Counted from the first letter of the stretch, positions 36,271 to 45,348 are shown. The stretch is 64,000 bases of DNA from Planctomycetales bacterium (GCA_028285345.1 JANQPT010000045.1:1-64000), one strand, 5' to 3'. Program-made: numbers and translations. Notes: generated from the letters alone by a model not told the origin.

Positions 36271-37716
36271 ATGCCGAACTATCGACCACAGACGATTCAT
36301 TATGAAGCAGCCGGAAGCCGGCGCGAGTTTCTGGCGCGGGCGGGCGGCGGTTTTGGCGCGTTGGCGTTGCAGCAACTGTTGCTCCAAGACGGCGCGGTTG
36401 CTGCTGACAAACCGGCGGGGAGTCCACTGTCGGCGAAGGTTGGCCAATATCTGGCAGCTGCCAAGAACTGCATTTTTCTGTTCATGGACGGCGGGCCGAG
36501 CCACATCGACACGTTTGACCCGAAGCCGAAGGTTAACGAGTTCGCCGGTAAGCCGCTGCCGGACTCGGTCGAACGGGTTATCACGCCGATGGGCGTTTCC
36601 AACAATCCGCTGTTGATCAGTCCGCGAAAATGGACGCGGTACGGAGAGAGCGGCATCCCCGTCTCCGACTGGTATCCGCACGTCGGCGAATGCATCGACG
36701 ATATTGCCGTCATCCGTTCCTGCTGGGCGAACGGGTTAAATCATGTTGGCAGCGTCTGCCAAATGAATACCGGCTCAATTCTGGCCGGTCGTCCAAGCCT
36801 CGGGGCGTGGGTGACGTACGGATTGGGGAGCGAGAACGAGAATTTGCCGTCGTTCGTAGTGTTATTGGACAATGAAAAGGAGCCGCCCGGCGGCAGCCGC
36901 GTGTGGGGCACGGGATTTATGCCCGCGACGTATCAAGGCACACGGTTCCGCAACGGCAAAAGCCCAATTCTGCATTTGGCTTCGCCAGCCACGATCGGCA
37001 AACAACAGCAGCGCAGCAAACTTGATTTTCTGGATCGGCTCAATCGTCGGCACCTGGATGAGCGGGGAGCCGACTCGCAGTTGGAAGCCCGCATCGCCAG
37101 CTATGAACTGGCGTTTCGCATGCAATCCCATGCCCCCGAAGCGGTCGACTTGGGTCAGGAGACTGCGGAGACGCAGGAACTGTACGGGCTTAACGACGAT
37201 CACACCAAGGCATTCGGCAAGAACTGCCTGCTGGCACGGCGGTTGGTCGAGCGGGGCGTGCGATTTATTCAGCTCTACTCCGGTTCGGGCAGCAAGTGGG
37301 ATGCGCACAGTAAGATTGAGCAAAACCACACCAAATATTGCGGCAGCACGGACCGTCCGATCGCGGGGCTGCTAAAAGACCTCAAGCGGCGGGGGCTGCT
37401 GGAATCGACGCTGGTGATTTGGGGCGGCGAATTTGGCCGGACAGCGATGTCTGAAAAAGGGGATGGCCGCGATCACAATCCGTACGGCTTCACGATGTGG
37501 ATGGCGGGCGGGGGAGTGCAGGGGGGACAGATCATCGGCGCCACCGACGATTTTGGCCTGCACGCGGTGGAAGACCGGGCACACGTACACGACTTGCACG
37601 CCACGATTCTGGAATTGATGGGACTGGACCACACCGAACTGATCTACGAACACCAGGGCCGCCCGGAACGCGCGACGGTCAATGAGGGCGAGGTGATCGG
37701 GGATGTGTTTGGGTGA
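36271..37716 (+). CDS. DUF1501 domain protein with Tat-type signal (module 2)
   Basis: The 481-residue protein begins with GSRREFLARAGGGFGALALQ (15-34), a twin-arginine signal. DUF1501 motifs include FMDGGPSHIDTFDPKP, WGGEFGRTAMSE and GRDHNPYGFTMWMAGGG. It shares organisation with the module 3 DUF1501 protein more closely than with that of module 1 (same RDHNxYGF and RIASYEL segments). It lies 33 nt after the DUF1549/DUF1553 gene, consistent with one operon. The hairpin pair at 37733-37799 follows the stop. Confidence 0.9.
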   Translation: MPNYRPQTIHYEAAGSRREFLARAGGGFGALALQQLLLQDGAVAADKPAGSPLSAKVGQYLAAAKNCIFLFMDGGPSHIDTFDPKPKVNEFAGKPLPDSVERVITPMGVSNNPLLISPRKWTRYGESGIPVSDWYPHVGECIDDIAVIRSCWANGLNHVGSVCQMNTGSILAGRPSLGAWVTYGLGSENENLPSFVVLLDNEKEPPGGSRVWGTGFMPATYQGTRFRNGKSPILHLASPATIGKQQQRSKLDFLDRLNRRHLDERGADSQLEARIASYELAFRMQSHAPEAVDLGQETAETQELYGLNDDHTKAFGKNCLLARRLVERGVRFIQLYSGSGSKWDAHSKIEQNHTKYCGSTDRPIAGLLKDLKRRGLLESTLVIWGGEFGRTAMSEKGDGRDHNPYGFTMWMAGGGVQGGQIIGATDDFGLHAVEDRAHVHDLHATILELMGLDHTELIYEHQGRPERATVNEGEVIGDVFG

Positions 37717-37732
37717 TCTGTGCACCGGAGGT

Positions 37733-37799
37733 AGGGTCCGCTGCGCGGACCGTCTGTGTGAATTATCGCTTCTCGTATTCGGTCCGCACAGCGGACCCT
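37733..37799. repeat. Paired GGTCCGC hairpins, 20-bp inverted repeat with 27-nt spacer (REP-like)
   Basis: AGGGTCCGCTGCGCGGACCG (37733-37752) is the reverse complement of 37780-37799 with one mismatch. Each arm also folds on itself (GGTCCGC/GCGGACC). The layout of two facing palindromic arms resembles REP/BIME elements. It could also end transcription of module 2, though no T-run is present. Confidence 0.75.
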
Positions 37800-37822
37800 C
37801 TGACTGATTGAGGAAGTGGCCC

Positions 37823-38896
37823 GTGAGTTCGATCCGACGTCTCTTTGCGCTAATGTTGGTCCTGCTTTGCGGAATCCTACTACCGACCGCTCTTGCAGGA
37901 CCGAATGACACTGAGACCACCGCAGTCAAGCGGTCATTCGCCGGATTGCCGCTCGTCGAAGCGCGGCGTAAGGCAATCTCAACGGTTCCGTTTCACCGTC
38001 CACTGGATGCCGAGAAAATCAGAAAGTGGATGGAGATCGGCTCGCAATGTACGATCGCCGAGTTTGAACTGTTTCTAGATCCGATCACCGAGCAGGAACG
38101 AAAATTGCTCGACAAGATCGAGCAGCTCCACCCGCCGATCGTCAATCGCCTGCACTATGAGCATTTGCGCGGCGTGCTGAAAAATGGCGGATTGCTCTCG
38201 CTCAAACTGGAGGAGCAAGCGCACCACGGCATGTTCGAGCACACGACACCCGGTGTGGAAAATGAGCTCTACGGCGCGTTCGACTGCGTGTTTGCCAGCG
38301 TCGGCCCAATCAACGGTTCTCCGCGATACGGCGACGTAATCATCCGGCTGAAGGACTCGGTCCGTGAAACGGGCTGGGCGACCCCCTTTAGCGGCATGCA
38401 CTTCATATGGGCCGTTCGCCACAAACCGGCCCGCGAAATGCAGGACCTGCTGGCCGGCGGCGGGACATTGCCCACGAATCGGACAAACCCAATGAGCCTC
38501 GGTTTCGATGACCGGCTACACTTTTCGCATTACGTCGTCACGGAGAAACATTGGCACAAGGCGTTGGCGTACCAGGCGATCCTCGTGTTGCGGAATCTGG
38601 ATGATTCGGCGGCCTCACAGCAGGTGCGCAAGCGGTTTGAGAAGATGTTGGCGACATCGGATCAGAGCAGGTTTTGGGAGCTGTTTATTCCGTCCCGCAA
38701 GAAGAATCTCAGCGCCGAAGAGCAGGCGGCGCGAATACCGTTTGGCTATCTGGAGGCGAAGTTCCCGGATCGGCTCGACATCAAATTCATCACGTCGATC
38801 GAAGTCCCCGCCGAGCGGCTTGCGGAAGTACGTGGTTGGCCGGAAGCGAAGTCGTATTTGAAGCTGATCCGCTCCAAACGGCCGGGAGTCGATTGA
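37823..38896 (+). CDS. Secreted protein of unknown function, 357 aa
   Basis: No family was recognised. The protein begins with a signal peptide (about 1-25, ending TALAGPN). The rest is soluble and charged. The stretch around ENELYGAFDCVFASVGP and RYGDVIIRLKDS, followed by TPFSGMHFIWAVRHKPA, looks like a conserved core, possibly an enzyme-like or ADP-ribosyltransferase-like fold, but this is only an impression. The GTG at 37823 has AGGAAG 6 nt upstream; a TTG at 37808 is the alternative. It follows the hairpin repeat after module 2 and precedes a methyltransferase. Confidence 0.7.
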   Translation: MSSIRRLFALMLVLLCGILLPTALAGPNDTETTAVKRSFAGLPLVEARRKAISTVPFHRPLDAEKIRKWMEIGSQCTIAEFELFLDPITEQERKLLDKIEQLHPPIVNRLHYEHLRGVLKNGGLLSLKLEEQAHHGMFEHTTPGVENELYGAFDCVFASVGPINGSPRYGDVIIRLKDSVRETGWATPFSGMHFIWAVRHKPAREMQDLLAGGGTLPTNRTNPMSLGFDDRLHFSHYVVTEKHWHKALAYQAILVLRNLDDSAASQQVRKRFEKMLATSDQSRFWELFIPSRKKNLSAEEQAARIPFGYLEAKFPDRLDIKFITSIEVPAERLAEVRGWPEAKSYLKLIRSKRPGVD

Positions 38897-38998
38897 CTGG
38901 ATCTTGCCAAGTTCGCCCGTTCGCTCGTCGATCAGCGGGCTGCGACGAACACGGTTCAGCTTGGGTTCATGCTCAGCCTGAATGGAAAGCATAGTGAA

Positions 38999-39739
38999 AT
39001 GGCCGACTACGACGCGAACGCGGCTGCTTACGACAACTGGTACTCAGCGGAAAACGACTACCACTTGGTCGAGCTGACGCGTTTTTTTCAGGTCTTGGAC
39101 GATGTGGAAGGTTTGAATGTATTGGAGTTGGCATGCGGGGACGGGCGGATTTCACGCATGCTTGCCGACCGGGGCGCACGCTCGGTGTTCGCGACTGACG
39201 TCTCCACAAAAATGATCGAGCGCGCCGTTGAGAAAAACAGGGATGCCGGCGGCGGCACACTGAAGCCTGCGCTCACTTTTCAAGTTCTCGACGCGTGTGA
39301 TGCGGATTTCCAACTCGCGGAGCCGGTTGACCGTGTCGTCGGCATGTATTTGTTTCACTACGCTCCGACGATAGAAGCCTTGCAGCAAATGTGCCGGCTA
39401 ATCGGCCGAAACCTCAAACCGGGGGGCCGTCTGGTGAGCTATACTGTCAATCCGGACTACGACTTCACACACACCGACCCCAGAGTCGAGGCGGAGTTTA
39501 AATTCAGCTACCGCATGGTCAGTCCGCCGCACATACACTTGGTATTCAAGGATTTGACGGTCAATCTTTGGCAATGGAGCAAATCCGCCCACGAAGAGGC
39601 TTTGCACGCCGCTGGACTGGAGGACATTCGCTGGGATTTGCCGTGTGTGCCTGACGATCGGCCGGAGTCGGCGGCGGCGCTGAAGTGGTACCTGGACAAA
39701 CCAAGTTGTTTGGTGCTCAGCGCCCGCAAGCCGCGGTAG
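38999..39739 (+). CDS. Class I SAM-dependent methyltransferase
   Basis: The 246-residue protein has SAM motif I VLELACGDGRISRML (about 41-55), an acidic motif II FATDVSTKMIERA, and a motif around RVVGMYLFHYAP, followed by a post-motif region LKPGGRLVSYTVNPD. It is a Methyltransf_11/25-type enzyme, cytosolic, with substrate unknown. The ATG at 38999 (MADYDANAAAYDNWY) is preferred over one at 38969, since this is the usual family start and GGAAAG lies upstream. It is convergent with the AstE-like gene. Confidence 0.85.
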   Translation: MADYDANAAAYDNWYSAENDYHLVELTRFFQVLDDVEGLNVLELACGDGRISRMLADRGARSVFATDVSTKMIERAVEKNRDAGGGTLKPALTFQVLDACDADFQLAEPVDRVVGMYLFHYAPTIEALQQMCRLIGRNLKPGGRLVSYTVNPDYDFTHTDPRVEAEFKFSYRMVSPPHIHLVFKDLTVNLWQWSKSAHEEALHAAGLEDIRWDLPCVPDDRPESAAALKWYLDKPSCLVLSARKPR

Positions 39740-39805
39740 GCGGCGAGACGTGCCTTGCCTTTTTAGGCTACCAGACAAAGTCGGCTGCATGCGGTCCCGC
39801 TGGGC

Positions 39806-40903
39806 CTATTCCTGCTGGTCGTTCTGTTCCTGATTGGCTTCGACGACGAGCACGTTTGTCGCGAGTTCTTCTGAGACACGGACTTCGAGACCTTGCTCTT
39901 CGGAGCGGCGTTCCCGAAGCTCCGCCGGCGTGACCCGTTTGGCAAGTTTGCCGAGATTACAGACGGGCTCGCCTGGACTGACGGCGGGCAGTGTCGTCAT
40001 GCCGATCACCACAGCGTCAAACGGTGCGTGCAATATGCTCCGTTCGCGTCCGAGCAAAGTCGTATTGGTGGCGATTGGCTGGTCTCGTTCAATCAGATCG
40101 CCGGGCTTGACGTGGAATTGCAGGAATCCACCGCGCTCGGCCCGAATCCATTTTGATTTTTCGATGACGATTTGGTATTCGGGGCTTTGTTCCGGTCCCG
40201 GCAACATGTCAAGTGAGCGCAGCACATTCTTGATTCCTCGAACGGCTGTTTCTACGATTCCCGGTTCCACCTTCCAGACTTCTCCCCCCTCCATAATGAT
40301 CGTCGGACAGCCGGCGCGGCAGGCCTCGCGGCGGAATGCGCCCCGTGGTCCTTTGCCGTTGATAATGATTTCGGCGCCAAACGCCTCGGCAAGCCGGCGA
40401 ACTTCAGGGTCGCCCAAATCGCCGCGAACATTGGGGTAATTGGTCCGACGAACAGAAGCGGTATGCAAGTCGATCCCGTAATCGCAGCGAAGCACGATCT
40501 CGTTAAAAATCTTGCGGGCCATACGGCTGGCTAAACTTCCGGTTTCCGTTCCCGGGAACGATCGATTCAGATCGCGACGGTCGGGCAAGTAGCGGGAGTG
40601 TCGGTCGAACGCGAGCAGATTCAACACCGGCACAAGAATGACGGCTCCTCGGGTGAGCTGAAAATCGGCGTCTTGGATCAATTGCCGCACCGCCCCAGTG
40701 CCGTTGATCTCGTCGCCGTGCAGCGCCGCGGTGACGAACACTACCGGACCGTCCTCTTTGGCGCGTTGAATTCGCAGCGGGATGCGCACCGTCGCGCTGC
40801 TGTAGCTTTCGCTGACCGCCAGTTTCACGTCACGCGTCTCACCGGGGGGAATGTCGTCGCCGTCCCACCAGTCAATCGGCTGCTTTTTGCGTGTGTTTGC
40901 CAT
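39806..40903 (-). CDS. Succinylglutamate desuccinylase/aspartoacylase family (M14-type) protein
   Basis: The 365-residue protein has the zinc-site motif H62-GDE65 in ALHGDEINGTG, the third zinc ligand H147 in DLHTAS and a probable catalytic glutamate in IIMEGGEVW (204-210 region). These are AstE/AspA-type M14 features. The C-terminal part (about 245-345) resembles a biotinyl/lipoyl-like beta domain seen in such proteins. It starts 6 nt after rimK, in one operon with rimB and rimK, so its target may be glutamate residues added by RimK rather than free succinylglutamate; that is inference. No arginine-catabolic ast genes are nearby. Confidence 0.87.
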   Translation of the reverse strand: MANTRKKQPIDWWDGDDIPPGETRDVKLAVSESYSSATVRIPLRIQRAKEDGPVVFVTAALHGDEINGTGAVRQLIQDADFQLTRGAVILVPVLNLLAFDRHSRYLPDRRDLNRSFPGTETGSLASRMARKIFNEIVLRCDYGIDLHTASVRRTNYPNVRGDLGDPEVRRLAEAFGAEIIINGKGPRGAFRREACRAGCPTIIMEGGEVWKVEPGIVETAVRGIKNVLRSLDMLPGPEQSPEYQIVIEKSKWIRAERGGFLQFHVKPGDLIERDQPIATNTTLLGRERSILHAPFDAVVIGMTTLPAVSPGEPVCNLGKLAKRVTPAELRERRSEEQGLEVRVSEELATNVLVVEANQEQNDQQE

Positions 40904-40909
40904 ATCGGT

Positions 40910-42139
40910 TCAGTCCGCGTCGGTCGCCGCTGTATCGGAAAGAACTTCCTCGGCCACCGGGAGATCGGGTAGGTCTTTGACCTTCGGTCGCCGTTTTCGG
41001 CGAGTCTTCGGCGGGATCAGCTCGCGCATCAACTCCAGCTTACCAAAGCAGAGCAAGCGGTCGCCCGATTCGAGTTGCCGGTCGGACCTGGGATTGGGAA
41101 TGACGGTCGTTCCACGATGCAACGTCAATACGTTGATGTCTTTTTCGCGGAGTCCCGACTCCTTAATCGACTTGCCGATGTAATCGGAAGACTCGGGAAT
41201 GTGAATCTCGGTCACACCGTACCCGCGACTGACCGTCAATCTCTGCCGCAGGTCGATTTCTGGAAAATCGACTTGAGCCGCAATGAAGTCGACGATCGCT
41301 CCGGCGATATCGAGCTGTGTACAGCGCTCGATTCCCTCTAAGCCGGGTGAGGAATTGATTTCCATAATCTGCGGGCCATCTTTGCCTTCCAACATGTCAA
41401 CGCCCGCGACACGTAGTCCCATAATTTGTGCTGCACGCACGGCGGTTTCGCTGTAGGTTTCGTCAAGAATCACCGGCTCGGTCTGTCCGCCGCGATGCAC
41501 ATTGCTGCGAAACTCCTGCCCCTGCGCGACCCGCCGCATCGCGGCAACAACTTGGTCACCGACGACAAAGGCGCGGATGTCGCGTCCCTTGCTCTCGGCG
41601 ACGAATTTTTGGATCAGCACGTTTTGCCGTTGGCTCTGCAATAATTCGATAATCGCTTCCGCGGATTTCACGGATTCCGCCAGCAACACTCCAATTCCCT
41701 GCGTTCCTTCCAGGAGTTTGATGATCACCGGCGCCCCGCCGACGCGATCAATCGCGGGCAGCACATCTTTTTTGTCGCGTACGAACGTCGTCTCGGGTAT
41801 TCCAATCTGGTGCCGGCTGAGGATCTGCAAGCTGCGGAGCTTGTCCCGCGAGTTCGATACGCCGCCGGACGAATTTGCGCAAAACACGTCCATTTGCTCA
41901 AACTGTCGCAGGACGGCCGTCCCGAAATAGGTGATTGACGCGCCGATGCGGGGAAGGACCGCGTCGTAATGCGTGAGCTGTTTTTGGCGGAAGTAGAGAT
42001 CCGGCTCGCCTTGCCGGAGGTCGATGGCGAACCGCAGCGTGTTGAGCACTTTGACCTTATGCCCGCGCTGCTCGCTCGCTTCGCGGAGTCTGCGTGTGCT
42101 ATAGCATTTGGGGCTACAGGAGAGGATCGCAAGTTTCAC
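40910..42139 (-). CDS. rimK: RimK-type ATP-grasp glutamate ligase with C-terminal TrkA_C domain
   Basis: The 409-residue protein starts with the RimK N-domain (MKLAILSCSP, RIGASITYFGTAVLRQFE), followed by ATP-grasp motifs VIIKLLEGTQGIGV, IQKFVAESKGRDIRAFVVG and IMEINSSPGLEGIE. The family adds glutamate to the C-terminus of ribosomal protein S6 or other targets. After about residue 303 there is a TrkA_C-like (RCK_C) domain with GKSIKESGLREKDINVLTL and LESGDRLLCFG, then a basic and acidic tail. The GTG start overlaps the rimB stop by 4 bp (42136-42139). The TrkA_C addition suggests ligand control, unproven here. Confidence 0.9.
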   Translation of the reverse strand: MKLAILSCSPKCYSTRRLREASEQRGHKVKVLNTLRFAIDLRQGEPDLYFRQKQLTHYDAVLPRIGASITYFGTAVLRQFEQMDVFCANSSGGVSNSRDKLRSLQILSRHQIGIPETTFVRDKKDVLPAIDRVGGAPVIIKLLEGTQGIGVLLAESVKSAEAIIELLQSQRQNVLIQKFVAESKGRDIRAFVVGDQVVAAMRRVAQGQEFRSNVHRGGQTEPVILDETYSETAVRAAQIMGLRVAGVDMLEGKDGPQIMEINSSPGLEGIERCTQLDIAGAIVDFIAAQVDFPEIDLRQRLTVSRGYGVTEIHIPESSDYIGKSIKESGLREKDINVLTLHRGTTVIPNPRSDRQLESGDRLLCFGKLELMRELIPPKTRRKRRPKVKDLPDLPVAEEVLSDTAATDAD

Positions 42140-42657
42140 AATGGTCCCTCTGTTGCCGGGGGTTTGGTTTTGGTTTTCCTCTTGCGTTTGGGCCGGCCCC
42201 CGTAATAAGAATTGCCGGCATCAACGAGAAATCGACGGCGAAAGGCCTCGCGGCCCAGCAGCATGCGGAAGCCCATCGCGTCCCGATTGGCAAGTGTCAG
42301 TTCGACCGGCCAAGTGACGCCGAGCAACTTGACGTTGGTGACGATCACCGGCCGCCGCGACGCCTTGCCACTGGAACTCCGCACGGACCGGTATTCGAGA
42401 ATCGCGGCTTCGCATTCGACCGTCTTGGTCGTCTTACGCTGCAGGGGGTGCACCTTGAATCGAACGAGATTGATCCCGTCGCGCTCGAATTCGTGCAGAT
42501 CATACGCGTGGAGCGAGGATGACCGCGCGCCTGAATCGACTTTGGCCTTGATGATCTTGATTCCCAACTCCGGCAGCCCAACCCACTCGCGCCAGCCAAT
42601 AATCGGCAGCCTATTCGTAGACTTGTCGTTGGGTTTCTTGTTTGATCGTCGTTCCAA
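42136..42657 (-). CDS. rimB: RimB-like retropepsin/ATP-dependent zinc protease family protein (PF05618)
   Basis: The 173-residue protein has the aspartic-protease-like core KAKVDSGARSSSLHA (about 38-51) and later a GFRMLLGREAF flap-like segment, as in the PF05618 family that includes RimB. In Pseudomonas the RimABK system controls S6 glutamylation. I place the start at TTG 42657, since AGGAGG lies 7 nt upstream (42665-42670) inside the longer frame that begins at ATG 42687. It is the first gene of the rimB-rimK-AstE-like operon and diverges from corA. Confidence 0.85.
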   Translation of the reverse strand: MERRSNKKPNDKSTNRLPIIGWREWVGLPELGIKIIKAKVDSGARSSSLHAYDLHEFERDGINLVRFKVHPLQRKTTKTVECEAAILEYRSVRSSSGKASRRPVIVTNVKLLGVTWPVELTLANRDAMGFRMLLGREAFRRRFLVDAGNSYYGGRPKRKRKTKTKPPATEGPL

Positions 42658-42664
42658 CCAGATT

Positions 42665-42670
42665 CCTCCT
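42665..42670 (-). promoter_or_regulatory. Consensus AGGAGG ribosome-binding site for rimB
   Basis: A perfect AGGAGG on the minus strand lies 7 nt before a TTG codon (42657). It falls inside the upstream open frame from ATG 42687, which argues for the TTG as the true start. Confidence 0.7.
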
Positions 42671-42788
42671 GTAATCCCGGCAGGCATTCAGACGACAGTC
42701 ATAAGTTAATTGCAAACAGTCAAATGAGCTTGCCGGGTCTGCCCGATTATGGTATTCGATTCGCCGGTTTTGGCCAATCGAGAAAGAG

Positions 42789-43955
42789 ATGTCCAATGAT
42801 TGGGACCGCCTGCTTTGGCCGACACATGTCACACCGTCGGCTCGAACCTTTCTCCCGCGATTTTCGGTGATCAGTACTATGGAACTTGATCTGGCCGATG
42901 CAATTGTCAAACCGTTTGACCGGGTCTCCCCACCCGGTGCGACGCCGGGGACGATTGTAGCCGTCCCGGAGGCACCGAAGCCGGTTATTCGGATCATCGC
43001 GTTTTCCAATGGCGATCTCATCGACGAAACCGTTGACACTCTGGATGGGCTTACCGAATTGACCAATACGTACGAGGTCACTTGGGTGGATATTGAGGGG
43101 CTCGGCGACGCTCGTGTGATCCATCAGATCGGCGAGATGTTTGGCTTGCATCGGTTAGCTCTGGAAGACGTGGTTAATGTCCACCAACGAGCGAAGGTCG
43201 AGGAATATGACGACTATCTGTTCATCGTCGCGCGAATGGTCGATGCGAGCAGTGCGCTGCAAACAGAGCAGATCAGCTTCTTTGTGGGGGCAAAGTTTTT
43301 GATCACCTTTCAGGAGGGAAAGCCGGGAGATTGCCTCGATCCTGTCCGGCACCGGCTTCGCAACGCGAGCGGACGACTTCGGCACGGTGGAACGGACTAC
43401 CTCGCCTATGCACTACTCGATTCGATCATCGACCACTATTACCCGGTGATTGAGTCTTATGGCGAGCGGCTCGACGAGTTAGACAACGACCTGATCGACA
43501 GCCGCGGCGATGCGTCGATCGCCGCGATTCACACGTTCCGCAGTGAACTGCTCGTGCTGCGGCGCGCGATCCGGCCACATCGAGAGGCGATCAACACGTT
43601 GCTGCGAGAATCGCATGAGCTCATCGGCGACGAGGTGCGCCTGTTTTTGCGGGATTGCTATGACCATACGATCCAGCTCTCCGAAGCAATTGACACTTAC
43701 CGAGAGACGTGCTCCGATCTCCGCGATTTTCACTTGGCTGCGATTGCCAACCGCACCAACAACGTCATGCGGACGTTGACCATCATTGCGACCATTTTTA
43801 TTCCGTTGAGTTTCATTGCCGGATTGTACGGCATGAACTTCGGTCATATACCCGAACTTCACTGGCGGTATGGATACTTCTACTGCCTCGGACTGATGGG
43901 CGCCGTCGCGACCGGACTATTAGTCTGGTTTCGACGGCAAGGATGGTTTCGCTAA
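42789..43955 (+). CDS. corA: CorA family magnesium/cobalt transporter
   Basis: The 388-residue protein has a long acidic, helical cytoplasmic domain and two C-terminal membrane helices. The signature GMN is at 348-350 in LSFIAGLYGMNFGHIPEL, as in pentameric CorA channels for Mg2+ and related ions. The ATG at 42789 is used; an ATG at 42879 would remove the first 30 residues, which are less conserved in the family. It diverges from rimB with a gap of about 130 bp and is convergent with the PaaK-like gene 13 bp away. Confidence 0.92.
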   Translation: MSNDWDRLLWPTHVTPSARTFLPRFSVISTMELDLADAIVKPFDRVSPPGATPGTIVAVPEAPKPVIRIIAFSNGDLIDETVDTLDGLTELTNTYEVTWVDIEGLGDARVIHQIGEMFGLHRLALEDVVNVHQRAKVEEYDDYLFIVARMVDASSALQTEQISFFVGAKFLITFQEGKPGDCLDPVRHRLRNASGRLRHGGTDYLAYALLDSIIDHYYPVIESYGERLDELDNDLIDSRGDASIAAIHTFRSELLVLRRAIRPHREAINTLLRESHELIGDEVRLFLRDCYDHTIQLSEAIDTYRETCSDLRDFHLAAIANRTNNVMRTLTIIATIFIPLSFIAGLYGMNFGHIPELHWRYGYFYCLGLMGAVATGLLVWFRRQGWFR

Positions 43956-43968
43956 GTGAAGCGCAACC

Positions 43969-45348
43969 TCACTTGAGTGGGACAAACCGCTTGAGTTTGT
44001 TCGTCTCCGGATGCCGCGGCAGATCGGCAACCGATTCGATCGTGACATCGGGATCGGCCAAGCCGCCGCCCGCGAGCGATGTGATCAGCGAATTCTTTAG
44101 TTCCTCAATCGGAATCTCGCCGTGAGTGACCGCAAGCACCCGGGCGCCATTGGGGGTCTGCTGCACCTGATATTCGCTGATGTGCGGCTCTTGGCCCAAC
44201 ACGCCGCGAAAGACCATGGGATGGATCTTTGTCTTTCCTCCGTAATCGAACCAGTTGTCGGCCCGGCCTTTGATGTCGGTGATCCGGCGATATCCCGGCG
44301 CATCAGGATTAGGTGAGCCGTCAATGACCACCGTGTCGGTCACCTCGTAGCGAATCATGGGCATCACTGTTCCATATAACTTGGTGACCAGCAGGCGGTC
44401 GGCCGACGCTGCGTCATCTACCGGTTGGTCGTGGTCGTCGACCGGTTCAAAAATCAGAAAATCTTCCGCGAGCGTCATGCCGGAGAAGGATTCTCCCTCA
44501 GTCGCGGCCAGGCCGATTTCGACTGAGCCCCACTGATTGTGGATGTTCACCCCCCAAGCCTCGAGTGCCGTGTCGCGGGCATGTTGGGAAAGCGGCTCGG
44601 AATTGGACGAAACGCGCATTGGTTTGATCCGCAGTTTGCCATCGAGTGTTTCGGCGCACAGTTCCTCAATCATCGAGGAATAGCCGATCAACCGATCCGG
44701 TTGGTAGTCGTTGAGTCGGTCGACCATCGCGGCCACCGGCAAATTCGCCGGCAATACCATGACATCGCGCTCCGAGTCGACCATGGCCGGAAACAGAAAG
44801 CGGCTGCCATGCACGTAAGAACCGGCGCAGATGATGGCGGTCCTTTTTGGTCCCACGGGCGGAGCCGCCAAATCTTGCTGAACCTCCATTCGAAGCGTGA
44901 CATTGACCATTACGGTGAACGATTCCCAGTCCCACAGGAAAAGTCCTCGCCGTCCGGACGATCCGCCTGTCGCGGCGGCATAGTACTGGTCGAGGTAGTA
45001 CGGATTTTTCTCTTCGCCTGAGAGCTGCCGTTTCAAATGCGCGTTCATGTCGGCAAGCTTGAGTCGACGGTCGGTGACCAGTTCATCCCAGTTCGCCATC
45101 ACGTCGGCCTTGGTCAGCGGCGGGATCTTCAGCAAGTCGCTCAATTCCAATGTCGTTGCTTCCAAATGTCCCAGACGGCTGGCGTGAAACGGCGACTTCT
45201 GCTGCGCGGCGGCAACAATTTTGCGCAGCCGATTCGTCTGTTCCTCCAGCACGCGTTCCCTGCTCCAGGAAAGCCGGTCGATCGCCTCGGTCGTGAATGC
45301 GCGGACATCAGCGAGATGCTTTTTTCGCAACGTATCAAAATCGGCCAT
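43969..45348 (-). CDS. Phenylacetate-CoA ligase-like (PaaK-type) adenylate-forming enzyme
   Basis: The 459-residue protein has the glycine-rich ATP loop TGGSSG at 127-132, a middle QWGSVEIG motif and a late TDIKGRADNWFDYGGKTKIH, as in PaaK-type acyl-adenylate ligases. The substrate is not predictable. The ATG at 45348 (MADFDTLRKKHLADV) is preferred over the upstream ATG at 45456, whose extra residues look non-native. The gene diverges from another adenylate-forming enzyme at 45599, and the two share a 250-bp upstream region. It is convergent with corA. Confidence 0.83.
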   Translation of the reverse strand: MADFDTLRKKHLADVRAFTTEAIDRLSWSRERVLEEQTNRLRKIVAAAQQKSPFHASRLGHLEATTLELSDLLKIPPLTKADVMANWDELVTDRRLKLADMNAHLKRQLSGEEKNPYYLDQYYAAATGGSSGRRGLFLWDWESFTVMVNVTLRMEVQQDLAAPPVGPKRTAIICAGSYVHGSRFLFPAMVDSERDVMVLPANLPVAAMVDRLNDYQPDRLIGYSSMIEELCAETLDGKLRIKPMRVSSNSEPLSQHARDTALEAWGVNIHNQWGSVEIGLAATEGESFSGMTLAEDFLIFEPVDDHDQPVDDAASADRLLVTKLYGTVMPMIRYEVTDTVVIDGSPNPDAPGYRRITDIKGRADNWFDYGGKTKIHPMVFRGVLGQEPHISEYQVQQTPNGARVLAVTHGEIPIEELKNSLITSLAGGGLADPDVTIESVADLPRHPETNKLKRFVPLK

